The notes under the pieces: model-generated | The model's input: only the letters and a program-made list of their open reading frames with translations | The model's database searches: none | What the model was told of the DNA's origin: nothing | Assembly (NCBI RefSeq): GCF_000568405.1 | Contig: NZ_ARZY01000019.1 | Coordinates: forward strand, 25,418 to 89,417 | Direction: 5' to 3' | DNA: 64,000 bases | Origin: Catenovulum agarivorans DS-2 | GTDB lineage: Bacteria; Pseudomonadota; Gammaproteobacteria; Enterobacterales; Alteromonadaceae | Program-made: the position numbers and the translations under genes | Part shown: positions 56,345 to 64,000 of the stretch, piece after piece | Layout: each line of letters starts with the position of its first letter | Position numbering within the stretch: the stretch's first letter is position 1

Positions 56345-56362
56345 TTCACAATATATTGTGAA
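56345..56362. promoter_or_regulatory. Operator-like palindrome 2 (TTCACAATATATTGTGAA)
   Basis: A perfect 18-bp palindrome, exactly 50 bp from copy 1. It is the consensus of the three. Confidence 0.78.
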
Positions 56363-56394
56363 GATATAAAACTAGAGGATTAATTAATCTATAT

Positions 56395-56412
56395 TTCCCA
56401 ATATACTGTGAA
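56395..56412. promoter_or_regulatory. Operator-like palindrome 3 (TTCCCAATATACTGTGAA)
   Basis: A degenerate third copy, exactly 50 bp from copy 2. It keeps the CAATAT core and the TGTGAA arm. Confidence 0.6.
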
Positions 56413-56705
56413 TTTTCAAAAATGGTAGAAGCAGCCCAAATTTATGCAAGGAGTTGCCTAGCTGAGCATTGAGCGATATTCATGCATTGGCTCGATGTTG
56501 AATGTTTACTTCGGCTCACAACCTAAACAACTAGGGCACAATCAAATGAACACTACAACCACATTAGACCAAACAAATGCTAGTCACTTTGGAAATCGAG
56601 AGAAACCGATGTGCTTTAGAAGCAAAAAAAGCTGAAGCTCTTTGCGATTAATGAAGTATAATTGTGGCCCCTTTAAAAGGTGGGGTCACTTAGGAAAAAC
56701 TAACA
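56413..56705. other. Non-coding interval with gene-end remnant
   Basis: About 290 bp between the operators and the ankyrin-like gene. On the minus strand at 56506-56538 it carries a short frame, CPSCLGCEPK-stop, matching the end of the mosaic gene at 58260. A CCCCTTT/AAAGGTGGGG imperfect hairpin lies just before the next gene. Otherwise I see nothing. Confidence 0.45.
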
Positions 56706-57776
56706 ATGAAATTTGCTCTAACAAATTGGCTAAAATGCTTTTTTTCAATGATTTTGACCTATGTCCTTCTTAAGTTGCTTTTTACGCAGGAGTATGTCGT
56801 AGAACTATCATCCTTGGTAATGATGGTTATTATGTCGATTCTTTTTGTAATTGGATTTTTGTATTCGAAGCCTCTGAGAAAACCGGTAAATAAATTAGTG
56901 CAGATTAGTTTGTTCAGTTGTTTATTACTGTTGCTTTATTTACAGGCTACTGTTGGTTTAAATAAACTCCTTGAAGACGAAGGTGTGAGTAGCTTGGATT
57001 ACGTTGAAGATTCTTCAGTTATTAAATCATCCACTAAAACCTCTAACGAAGTCTATGACATACAACCCAGACCTGATCAACAGGATGGATTCGTCAAACA
57101 AGATAAATCAATGCCCGTACTTGCAAACAAAAACACGGAAATGACTCAAGAACCAGAAAATACCGAAAAGGAGCTTAGCGCCGAGAAAAAACAACAGATT
57201 GACAAGTTCTTTTCAGATATATTTTCTGCTATCCGAAGTAAAAATTGGGATGAGCTCGTTAAGAAGTCAAGGCAACCTGATATTAAAGAGCTTCAAAATG
57301 AAGCAATGCTGACTTTTGCTCTGGCGCAAGCGACAGCAAATGGTGCCCCGTTTGATGTGCTATTAACCTTACTCAATGATGGTGCTCAATTCAACGACGC
57401 TGTTTTATTTGCAACGGTTGTAAGACAGGATGTAAAAATAATAGAAGCGTTTGTTGGGTATGGTTTAAATTTACACATGCGGGACGCCGAAGGTCGAACG
57501 GCACTTTATTACAGTTTATTTAATTTAAGTAGAAGTGATATGTTTGATTATCTATTATCTCATAATGTAAGCACTTATATTGGCAAACCACAGGATGATC
57601 TGATTAGTAGAGTTTTAGCCAGTTGCTCATCTACTACTAACGCTGGCTATTTTGTAGAACGTATTTTGAGAGCTGGAGAGATAATTACTCCTCTCCATAG
57701 GGAGGCGTTCACTGACCTAGCTTTAAAGAATGCTCTTTGTGTAAATAGCCTAACCCCTTATTTTACAGAATATTAG
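56706..57776 (+). CDS. Membrane protein with ankyrin-like repeats, unknown function
   Basis: The 356-aa protein has three hydrophobic segments near the N-terminus (about 8-27, 33-53, 65-85). A polar linker (about 90-160) follows, then a helical region with ankyrin-like units (PFDVLLTLLNDGAQFNDAVLF, VDIKIIEAFVGYGLNLHMRDAEGRTALYYSLF-type spacing, MFDYLLSHNV). It is likely anchored in the inner membrane with a protein-binding C-terminal part. No enzymatic motif is present. It is in an accessory patch next to a transposase remnant. Confidence 0.6.
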   Translation: MKFALTNWLKCFFSMILTYVLLKLLFTQEYVVELSSLVMMVIMSILFVIGFLYSKPLRKPVNKLVQISLFSCLLLLLYLQATVGLNKLLEDEGVSSLDYVEDSSVIKSSTKTSNEVYDIQPRPDQQDGFVKQDKSMPVLANKNTEMTQEPENTEKELSAEKKQQIDKFFSDIFSAIRSKNWDELVKKSRQPDIKELQNEAMLTFALAQATANGAPFDVLLTLLNDGAQFNDAVLFATVVRQDVKIIEAFVGYGLNLHMRDAEGRTALYYSLFNLSRSDMFDYLLSHNVSTYIGKPQDDLISRVLASCSSTTNAGYFVERILRAGEIITPLHREAFTDLALKNALCVNSLTPYFTEY

Positions 57777-57848
57777 GCTTTTACTTGGCTAAATAACACT
57801 TTAATAAATCTGGGTTAGTGAAAAACTAACAAGGGAGAGCTTAATGCT

Positions 57849-58253
57849 GTGCTTGAAAGCATGGAAGCAGATTTTGAGCTATACCAAAAAGTACTCGCTC
57901 AGACCCCAAAAGATAAAAATAAAATTTACAGTCTTCATGAGCCAGGTGTGTATTGTGTTGGCAAAGGAAAAGACCACAAAGCGTATGGGTATGGTCGTAA
58001 GGCATCGATAGTATCGACCTTAAAAGGCAATATCATCATTGGTGCTGTAAGTCATGATGAACACACTCACGATTCAAAAACGCTAGCGCCAACACTTGAG
58101 CATGCAAACCAACATAGAAAATCAGATATTGAACTGGCCGTGGTTGATAGAGGGTATCGAGGTGCGCAACAATACGTTGACGCAGACGTTTTACTGCCCA
58201 GCGCACCGCTCAAGCGAGATAACCAAGACGAGTCAGCCTATAAAAAAATTTAG
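57849..58253 (+). pseudogene. IS5-type transposase fragment
   Basis: The 134-aa open frame matches the central/C-terminal DDE region of IS5-group transposases: KNKIYSLHEPGVYCVGKGKD, KASIVSTLKGNIIIGAVSHDE, HDSKTLAPTLEHA and ELAVVDRGYRGAQ. The catalytic domain is incomplete at both ends, and the start is only a GTG within the gene. The final REP/C-terminal part is missing: the frame ends 6 bp before the mosaic gene. No terminal inverted repeats were identified. It is a decayed insertion sequence that marks the boundary of the accessory patch. Confidence 0.75.
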
Positions 58254-58259
58254 TTGTCG

Positions 58260-61200
58260 TTATAGCTTCGGCTCACAACCCAGACATCCTGTCACACTTT
58301 CTTTTGCAGCACTGTTTGCAGCCGTTTCAGGCCATACTAACTGCCCTTCTCCACAATATTTTGCAGGGGCGGTAAACACTGCGGGCGCTTGCTGGTTAAA
58401 TGTTATGGTGAGTTGCGATTGTGGATGTTTTAAATAAACCAATGGCATGGCTTGGCTGTTGGTGCATTTGCTTAAAATAGCCGAGCTGTCGTATTCAGCT
58501 AACATGCCGTCTATATTGATATGAGCATCTACTTTTCCGCCCGAGTTGGCAAATAAAGGTAAATTGAATCTGTTGTTTTTTGATGCACCATAAACAATTT
58601 TAATGTTTTTAAGCGTATGATTTGTTGTCGGTTTTTTGCCCCAGCCTAGTTGGAAAGGTGAACCATTGGCGTTATGAATTATAGTGACATTTTCGACATG
58701 CATGCCTTCACGGTATAACTTAATTGAATCGTCCCAAGTGTCGATATAAGTATTTTTAATAACTGTACCTTCACCACCGCCTATACCATCTGAATTGCTT
58801 TGAAAATCTGGGTATTCACGGGTGTTTAATATATTTACCCCATCAATATAAAACGTATGGCGAATTGAGGTTATTGCATAGGTGCGCGCATTTTCTACCG
58901 TGAGGTTTTTAATTGAATACACAGCGTTGTTTGGTGCGTTATTCGCAACACTTATGCCGCTGTATTGCCATTTTTCGCAATCGTGTAAAATGTCATCCCC
59001 TGCAACCTTAGCTGGTTGACCGTTGCGCGCACAATCGGTGCCGTCATCTTCTTTTTGGTTTTCACCTCTCGCCCAAGCTTTGGTTGGGGTGCCGTAAATG
59101 ATGCTGCTGAATCTGTCTTTTCCTTGAATGGTTTGCTCGCAGGTCATACGTAAATGGCCTGTCACAGTTACATTTTTGTCTATCACTAGAGTTTTAATTT
59201 CGCACGGTATGTCCCAATAAAACTGATCTTTTAGTTTGTCCATTTGTGCATAAGTCCATGTTTTGCTGCTGTCTGGCACAAACTGAACACTTCTGTTTAT
59301 GCTTAGCGTTTTGGTTGATTCATCCCAATGTGTATTTGAAGCGTTTAGCGCTGGATGCAATGCAAAGTTAGGCGCTTGAGCTTTACTACCAATTAAGTTA
59401 AGTTCGGTTATTGCCCAGTTGTGCTCAGACGAACCATTGGTTAAAACAAAACGAATAAAGCGTGTTTTGCGCCCAAGTGTTTGAATATTATGTTTATCTA
59501 AAAATTCGATTTGTTTATGAACAGGCGTCCAGTCAACCCCATCAAGCGAAAAAGCGACGTCGAATGCTCTGGCACATAAGCGTGATGCATCGCGGCAGTC
59601 CATATCAATTTGGCTAATGTAGTGCGCGTCTGGCAACTCTATTTGAAACCACATGCCAACAGCTTGTTTTTCTTGGCTGTCCCATCTATTCCAATTAAGT
59701 TGACCGTCTATGAGCGATTCAAAGTTGGTTGGATTATGGCTTGCGTTAAACTTCCATTCGTTTCTGTTGCTAAGCTTGTTGCCAAAACGTGCGTTTAACT
59801 CATTTAATGTCCAAGGTGTGGTGCGTGGTTCTATTTTTCTTAAATCTGCTATTTGCTCTGGGGTGACTGCAGATGCCGAGTTGCCAAAGTTATTTCTAAT
59901 ATAGGTAAGCGAATCTGCAATCCATTCGTCACTATTTAAGCCAACAGACGCCATCATGCCGCCTAGATAACTTTTGCCTTCTATTGGTTTTATTAAACCT
60001 TGCAAGACTATTCGGCCTAAAATGGCTAAATCGCCATTTACCCGTTTGTTGTTAGCAAAAGATGGCGCAATTAAACCGTCCCCTGCTTTTGTGCCTTTAC
60101 CATCCGCGCCATGGCATGAAGCACACATAGAATTAAAGTTTTGTTTTCCACGTGCCATTGACGCGGCAAATTCTTTGTTTGCGCCTGCTAATTTAGCTTG
60201 GGCTTTTTCTTCTGCGACCAAATAGTCCATGGCTCGCACAATAGCCTTAACTGACTTAGAATCAGGGTATTTCTGCTTAACTAATTTAGTAAATCTATTT
60301 TGGGTTTGTTCGCTTGTTTGCACATAAAAAACCGACAACAAAATTTGTTGAGCAAGCTCAATATCGGCCTGTTTTAACAAGCTTTGCCAAATTTTAATCA
60401 TGCTTTGGTCAGACTTAGTGACAGCCTGTTCTGAGATACGAACTGCAGCTGTATTCACATAGGAATGTGGGTCTTGCATTGCTTGTATAATTAAATTTTT
60501 ATCAAAAATCCCCAAACCATCAAGCGTCCACAGTGCGTGTAATCGTGCCAACGGATTTTGGTGTTTTAAAGCCATAGTTTTTAAGTTAGCGGCTACGCTG
60601 GTGTCTTTACGCAACACCAATTGTTTTTGTGCGTTTAAGCGCCACCATTGATTTTTATGAGCTAAATATTCAACTAATTTTTCGCTAGAATCGGCAAACA
60701 TATTCGGTTGCTCGCCACGCTCAACACCGGGTTTAGTTACACGGTAAATTCGCCCGCCACCGATAATTTTGTCTAAACCATACTTGTCGATAACTTCACG
60801 CAAATACGAGCCTTTTTGTGTCCAGTTACCTTCTTGAATAATTCCACGATACATGTCGACTAAATATAAAGTACCGTCTGGGCCAGTTTCACTCCAAACT
60901 GGGCGAAACGATGAGTCAGTTGAGGCAATAAACTCTTTTTGCTGTGCTTGATATGGATGGGTTATTGTTGTGTACCCGTTTTTTCGATCGACAATAGCGC
61001 GTCTAACTAAATTGCCAACAGGCTCTGGTACAAAGTAGTTGCCGTATAATTCAGGTAATTTATCTCCTAAATAAACACTTGGCCCTGCCACACCTGTGAA
61101 GTGGTTTAACGAACCATCTTCTCTGACTCTTGGTAGTCCACCTTGTACATCAGGAATATATTCAATTGGGAATACTTCGCTAAAACCTTCAGCTAATTCA

Positions 61201-61955
61201 CCTTTAATTGGCACTGCGCCGTAAACGATTGGAAATTGAAAACTGAACCCTGGCTTTTCTGCACCTGCTTTAGTGAAGTAATGACGACCCACTTCGTCTT
61301 GACCTAAACCCCATTGGCCGCCGCCGTAACGCATGTCTTGGCTGATAATTTTGCCGTCGACAAATTTGTAACGTCTGTTGGTGTAGGTTACGTATAACCA
61401 GTTATCTATGCCCCAAATTAATCCACTGGGTTGATGCTCTAAATTACCGCCGCGTTTACCACCTTCAAAGATGGTTTTGCGTGTGTCTGCGACACCATCA
61501 CCATTGGTATCTTCAATTAGTAATAAATCTAAGGTATTGGTTTCGCGTACAATTATTTGTCCGTCAGCTAAAGGTAATACCATGCGCGGGAGTAATAAGT
61601 TGTCGGCAAAAACTGTTGCTGTGTCCATAATGCCGTCGTTGTTGGTATCTTCTAACCTTTTTATACGACTGGTGGGTTGCATTTGCCCTGTTCCATCGGC
61701 GTTTTGCATATAGGTGAGCATTTCCGCCACATACATGCGGCCTTTGGCATCAAAACTTAACAGTACGGGTTCTTCAACCATAGGTTCGTGCGCGACAAGC
61801 TCCATTTTAAAACCGTCTTGCACAACCATAGTTGCGAGTGATTGCTGCGGCGACAAAGCCACTACTTGTTCATTAGCTTGAATAGTTGAAGAGAAGGCTG
61901 CAGGCAGCAAGCTAACAAGCAATTTGCAGAATGTACTGATATTAAGAATTTTCAT
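58260..61955 (-). CDS. Mosaic protein: dehydrogenase-like propeller + HEAT + cytochrome c + F5/8-type domain + GH49-like beta-helix
   Basis: The ATG at 61955 gives a signal peptide (TIQA-NEQ). An upstream TTG at 61979 is less likely. The 1231-aa protein begins with a PQQ-dehydrogenase-like/DUF7133 propeller (about 30-430, DTNGDGVADTRKTIFEGG, SGLIWGIDNWLYVTYTNR, GPDGTLYLVDMYRG). HEAT-like helices follow (about 435-590). Next is a class I cytochrome c with CASCH (Cys611, Cys614, His615) and GGMMASVGL supplying the distal Met. A discoidin-like domain (about 715-860) comes next, then a GH49-like beta-helix (about 880-1231) with Asp1056 and Asp1075/1076. The first three are a known fusion in carbohydrate loci. 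The C-terminal glycosidase-type helix is unusual. It is 125 bp downstream of the SMP-30 gene. Confidence 0.85.
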   Translation of the reverse strand: MKILNISTFCKLLVSLLPAAFSSTIQANEQVVALSPQQSLATMVVQDGFKMELVAHEPMVEEPVLLSFDAKGRMYVAEMLTYMQNADGTGQMQPTSRIKRLEDTNNDGIMDTATVFADNLLLPRMVLPLADGQIIVRETNTLDLLLIEDTNGDGVADTRKTIFEGGKRGGNLEHQPSGLIWGIDNWLYVTYTNRRYKFVDGKIISQDMRYGGGQWGLGQDEVGRHYFTKAGAEKPGFSFQFPIVYGAVPIKGELAEGFSEVFPIEYIPDVQGGLPRVREDGSLNHFTGVAGPSVYLGDKLPELYGNYFVPEPVGNLVRRAIVDRKNGYTTITHPYQAQQKEFIASTDSSFRPVWSETGPDGTLYLVDMYRGIIQEGNWTQKGSYLREVIDKYGLDKIIGGGRIYRVTKPGVERGEQPNMFADSSEKLVEYLAHKNQWWRLNAQKQLVLRKDTSVAANLKTMALKHQNPLARLHALWTLDGLGIFDKNLIIQAMQDPHSYVNTAAVRISEQAVTKSDQSMIKIWQSLLKQADIELAQQILLSVFYVQTSEQTQNRFTKLVKQKYPDSKSVKAIVRAMDYLVAEEKAQAKLAGANKEFAASMARGKQNFNSMCASCHGADGKGTKAGDGLIAPSFANNKRVNGDLAILGRIVLQGLIKPIEGKSYLGGMMASVGLNSDEWIADSLTYIRNNFGNSASAVTPEQIADLRKIEPRTTPWTLNELNARFGNKLSNRNEWKFNASHNPTNFESLIDGQLNWNRWDSQEKQAVGMWFQIELPDAHYISQIDMDCRDASRLCARAFDVAFSLDGVDWTPVHKQIEFLDKHNIQTLGRKTRFIRFVLTNGSSEHNWAITELNLIGSKAQAPNFALHPALNASNTHWDESTKTLSINRSVQFVPDSSKTWTYAQMDKLKDQFYWDIPCEIKTLVIDKNVTVTGHLRMTCEQTIQGKDRFSSIIYGTPTKAWARGENQKEDDGTDCARNGQPAKVAGDDILHDCEKWQYSGISVANNAPNNAVYSIKNLTVENARTYAITSIRHTFYIDGVNILNTREYPDFQSNSDGIGGGEGTVIKNTYIDTWDDSIKLYREGMHVENVTIIHNANGSPFQLGWGKKPTTNHTLKNIKIVYGASKNNRFNLPLFANSGGKVDAHINIDGMLAEYDSSAILSKCTNSQAMPLVYLKHPQSQLTITFNQQAPAVFTAPAKYCGEGQLVWPETAANSAAKESVTGCLGCEPKL

Positions 61956-62050
61956 ATTATTGATACCACAACAAAACAATTAACCTTGGGTAAAAAGCCA
62001 CTATAGGTAAATGGCTTGTAAAGGTTTATGTCTTTTCGTATCAATAATCA

Positions 62051-62062
62051 GTACATATGTAC
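62051..62062. promoter_or_regulatory. Perfect 12-bp palindrome GTACATATGTAC
   Basis: It lies between the SMP-30 stop and the mosaic gene start, about 95 bp before the latter. It is a possible operator for the mosaic gene. Confidence 0.35.
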
Positions 62063-62080
62063 CTTTTATCCTAGATCGGG

Positions 62081-62944
62081 TTATTTTAACCCAGTAATTT
62101 TTAACACAGAGCCTGAAAGTGGCTGAGCATCTAACTGAGTTTGGCTCAAACCTATGGCTGCTGTAGTTACTATCAATTCATGATTTATCCAGCAACAATG
62201 TGTTGGGCGTGCAACCTCTAGTTCAATAAAGTCGAGCAATTGTCCTTGAGTGTTTATTCGCGCTAGACCTGAGCCATCCCACCTTGCATTCCAAAAACTA
62301 GTGTCATCGTGCCAGCAAGAACCGTCAGGTAAACCTGGGATATTTGGGTCTATGTTAAATTCTGCAATTGGCTCGCTCATACTGGCTGTTTGTGTTTGAT
62401 TTGAGTTTGTATCTGGGTTTAGAAAGGTGCGAGCAACAAATGTGTTTTTTGGAGAATCGGCGCTGTAAAACACATCACCACGTTTGCTAAAAATTGCCGT
62501 ATTAAACACTGTAATGCCATGGTACATATGCGTTTTATTACCGTGTTGGTCTATTAAATAACAATTGCCAAGCGGCGTTTGTTCTTTTTTGTCCATAGTA
62601 CCAACAATAAAATGCCCATTGGGGGTTAAACCACCATCGTTGTAACGAATATCTGGGTTATTTAATTGAGTTTCCGGAAGTTGCTTAACGATATTGCCTG
62701 TTATATCAATTAGCGCAATTTCTTGCTCAAAAGCTGCATAAAACGACTTATCATTTAAGCGCGCGAATGCAGTTAAACCTTGTTTAAATTGAACTGTATT
62801 TATGTTGTTGGTGGCTAAATCTAACTGATGCCAGCGATGGTTTAAAATATCAACCCAAAGAAGTTTATTAGTCTGCTTGTCATAAATTGGGCATTCACCA
62901 AGCAGGTCGTTGGTGTTGGTCAGTTGGGTTATTTTGATGGGCAT
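62081..62944 (-). CDS. SMP-30/gluconolactonase-family lactonase
   Basis: The 287-aa protein has no signal peptide, so it should be cytoplasmic. Six-bladed propeller landmarks are LLGECPIYD (metal-binding Glu), RYNDGGLTPNGHFIVGTMD (Asn/Asp metal ligands), LPDGSCWHDDTSFWNARWDGSGLARI (catalytic Asp region) and ARPTHCCWIN. The family hydrolyses aldonolactones such as galactono- or gluconolactone. Together with sugar dehydrogenases it would open lactones made by oxidative sugar catabolism. It is upstream of the mosaic dehydrogenase gene on the same strand. Confidence 0.92.
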   Translation of the reverse strand: MPIKITQLTNTNDLLGECPIYDKQTNKLLWVDILNHRWHQLDLATNNINTVQFKQGLTAFARLNDKSFYAAFEQEIALIDITGNIVKQLPETQLNNPDIRYNDGGLTPNGHFIVGTMDKKEQTPLGNCYLIDQHGNKTHMYHGITVFNTAIFSKRGDVFYSADSPKNTFVARTFLNPDTNSNQTQTASMSEPIAEFNIDPNIPGLPDGSCWHDDTSFWNARWDGSGLARINTQGQLLDFIELEVARPTHCCWINHELIVTTAAIGLSQTQLDAQPLSGSVLKITGLK

Positions 62945-62980
62945 AAGTCTTGGGTGTCCTGTGATATTGCAACTCTATTT

Positions 62981-63226
62981 TCAGCCTACTTGTTGTATCA
63001 AATGTTCTTTTAAAAACTCAGGTGCTAAATCAGCACCATTTGGCCAAACTACAGTTTCTAATTCTGTGTCTACGGCTAAACGTGCAAAAAATTGAGGGTT
63101 GTTTAATGGTTCAAACATCGAACCTTTTAGGCTATTCGATAAATCAACTTGCCCGGAAGTTCCATCGTCAAATGACACCCAAAATTTCATTCCTGATGTA
63201 TATTTTGAGGACTTAACATGAATCAT
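62981..63226 (-). CDS. DUF2442 family protein
   Basis: The 81-aa protein fits the DUF2442 family: KFWVSFDDGTSGQVDLSNSL, MFEPLNNPQFFARLAVDTEL, and TVVWPNGADLAPEFL. Such genes sit behind DUF4160 genes in many bacteria as a putative toxin-antitoxin-like pair of unknown function. Here a GGAG ribosome-binding site lies in the last codons of the upstream DUF4160 reading frame, so translation is coupled. Confidence 0.85.
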   Translation of the reverse strand: MIHVKSSKYTSGMKFWVSFDDGTSGQVDLSNSLKGSMFEPLNNPQFFARLAVDTELETVVWPNGADLAPEFLKEHLIQQVG

Positions 63227-63231
63227 AATTG

Positions 63232-63396
63232 TTACTCCAAAGGTGCAATGTAATTAAGTGGTTCACCTTCAATAATTTGACCATCAAAACTGAACAAAGC
63301 CTCATAACCAGAATATTTAGCATGAAAGTGAGGAGGATTATGATCGTTAAAATACATAGCGATAATAATTCCATAGAAGCGACTAATAATTGGCGT
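63232..63396 (-). CDS. DUF4160 family protein, start codon degenerate
   Basis: In the frame not taken by the longer open frame here, codons read PIISRFYGIIIAMYFNDHNP, then PHFHAKYSGYEALFSFDG to a stop at 63232. This is the DUF4160 family (PPHFHA motif). Family members begin with Met-Pro at this point, but here the codon is ACG and the preceding in-frame stop is TAA, 4 codons earlier. The gene either starts at ACG or at the internal ATG (about residue 13), or is inactive. It ends 5 bp before the DUF2442 start. Confidence 0.6.
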   Translation of the reverse strand, partial: TPIISRFYGIIIAMYFNDHNPPHFHAKYSGYEALFSFDGQIIEGEPLNYIAPLE

Positions 63397-63422
63397 AACA
63401 CATTAATCAAAAGTAATTTCAA

Positions 63423-63652
63423 TTAATCGTACTCAAATAATGTGTAGTGTAAAGTGAAATTTGGTCTATCTAGCAGCTCATTGCTAAAACTAATTTCACT
63501 AGAGCAGATATCCCTTGGACCTTATGTGAGCTTCACGCAAAAAAGGTGCTCTTTTAGTTTTCGAGGCTTATAAGTCGAGTATAACGAAGTTCCTTCAGGG
63601 CTCTTTAAGTGTACTAAAATACTATTCGCGCCGATATTTTTTAAAATATAAG
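63423..63652. other. Non-coding interval
   Basis: 230 bp between a partial GIY-YIG-like gene and the DUF4160 gene. I see no supported ORF, no hairpin and no repeat. Confidence 0.5.
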
Positions 63653-63940
63653 TTAATTTGTTTTATTCTTTGGAAAATTTAGGTGTTCTTTGTTAAGCGG
63701 ACTCGGTTTAAAATGCTGAATGAGGCTAGCTTCTAGTGTTTTTACTACTTGCTCAAAAGTGATTGCATCACAATCCAATTCACCAGGCTTATAAAGTATG
63801 ACAGAGGCGCTCCTAAACGAGTCCCGATCGACCAATTCTGCCAATATGGTTTGAAGCTTATCATGCCCCTCACCTAGTCTATCTTGAGCAGTTCTTCCAT
63901 TTTTTGCTGCCATCCCAATATATTGAATGAGAAGGGGCAC
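63653..63940 (-). CDS. Partial protein, GIY-YIG-endonuclease-like (weak)
   Basis: The 95-aa frame starts at GTG. It reads LLIQYIGMAAKNGRTAQDRL, then LQTILAELVDRDSFRSASVIL and VVKTLEASLIQHFKPSPLN. The YIG early motif and the late E-ASLI-F-P-N segment recall GIY-YIG-type endonucleases. The frame stays open upstream (NYAQNFEYT before it) until a stop at about 63990, so the true start may be further up or lost. I am not sure of the family. Confidence 0.35.
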   Translation of the reverse strand: MPLLIQYIGMAAKNGRTAQDRLGEGHDKLQTILAELVDRDSFRSASVILYKPGELDCDAITFEQVVKTLEASLIQHFKPSPLNKEHLNFPKNKTN

Positions 63941-64000
63941 AGTGTATTCAAAATTTTGAGCGTAATTTGTGGTAGTGTTTAGAAATCTGTGTCACTCAAT

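Noticed and set aside
58096..58437. 113-aa ORF spanning the transposase fragment and the end of the mosaic gene
   Set aside because: Shifts frame across two real coding regions and has no family signature.
63213..63422. 69-aa open frame over the DUF4160 gene
   Set aside because: Leucine-rich nonsense in one frame; the frame with PPHFHA is the DUF4160 family and is coupled to DUF2442.

Overview
The window reads as a chromosomal stretch of a marine, algal-polysaccharide-degrading gammaproteobacterium, probably from Alteromonadales (an Alteromonadaceae- or Catenovulum-like organism). The reasons are moderately AT-rich DNA, a proteobacterial TonB-dependent receptor, SSS-type sodium symporters, many secreted lipoprotein hydrolases and many S1-type sulfatases. 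The genus is inference. I saw no rRNA, tRNA or CRISPR array.

Most of the window (about 1-53.5 kb plus 58.3-63 kb) is one large or composite polysaccharide-utilization locus. Left part (1-15 kb): a sulfatase and a deleted GH43-like gene on the minus strand; a plus-strand operon of GH27 alpha-galactosidase, DUF1593 protein, GH49-type beta-helix enzyme and kelch lipoprotein; then an FAD oxidoreductase, a HEAT-like lipoprotein, a short GH49-like beta-helix protein and a TonB-dependent receptor. Middle part (15-36 kb): GH106-like enzyme, sulfatases (one broken), DUF1080 protein, a solute-binding protein, YbaK, an SSS symporter with a cytoplasmic GH27, a chemoreceptor, another sulfatase, a truncated ATPase/regulator and a GH78 rhamnosidase. 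Right part (36.6-54.4 kb): a minus-strand block of sulfatase, GH49, three GH43-like enzymes, an unrecognised 717-aa protein, a DUF5060 protein, a second SSS symporter and two tandem sulfatases (one frameshifted), with a GntR/FCD regulator upstream.

The region 54.6-58.3 kb is accessory: hypothetical proteins, a lone XRE/HipB-like repressor with three operator-like palindromes exactly 50 bp apart, an ankyrin-like membrane protein and an IS transposase remnant. It is followed by a 1231-aa mosaic protein (sugar-dehydrogenase-like propeller, HEAT region, cytochrome c, F5/8-type domain, GH49-like beta-helix), an SMP-30-type lactonase, a DUF4160/DUF2442 pair and a partial GIY-YIG-like protein.

Working model (inference): the receptor imports oligosaccharides of a sulfated, galactose- and rhamnose-containing glycan. 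Periplasmic and lipid-anchored sulfatases, GH49, GH43, GH78, GH106 and GH27 enzymes strip it, possibly with an oxidative branch (dehydrogenase/cytochrome fusion, lactonase, DUF1080, FAD oxidoreductase). SSS symporters bring the sugars in, where the cytoplasmic GH27 finishes digestion. No polysaccharide lyase, GH16 or GH117 was recognised, so the exact polymer is unknown. Several genes are decaying: one in-frame deletion, two frameshifted sulfatases, a sulfatase tail and a truncated regulator.
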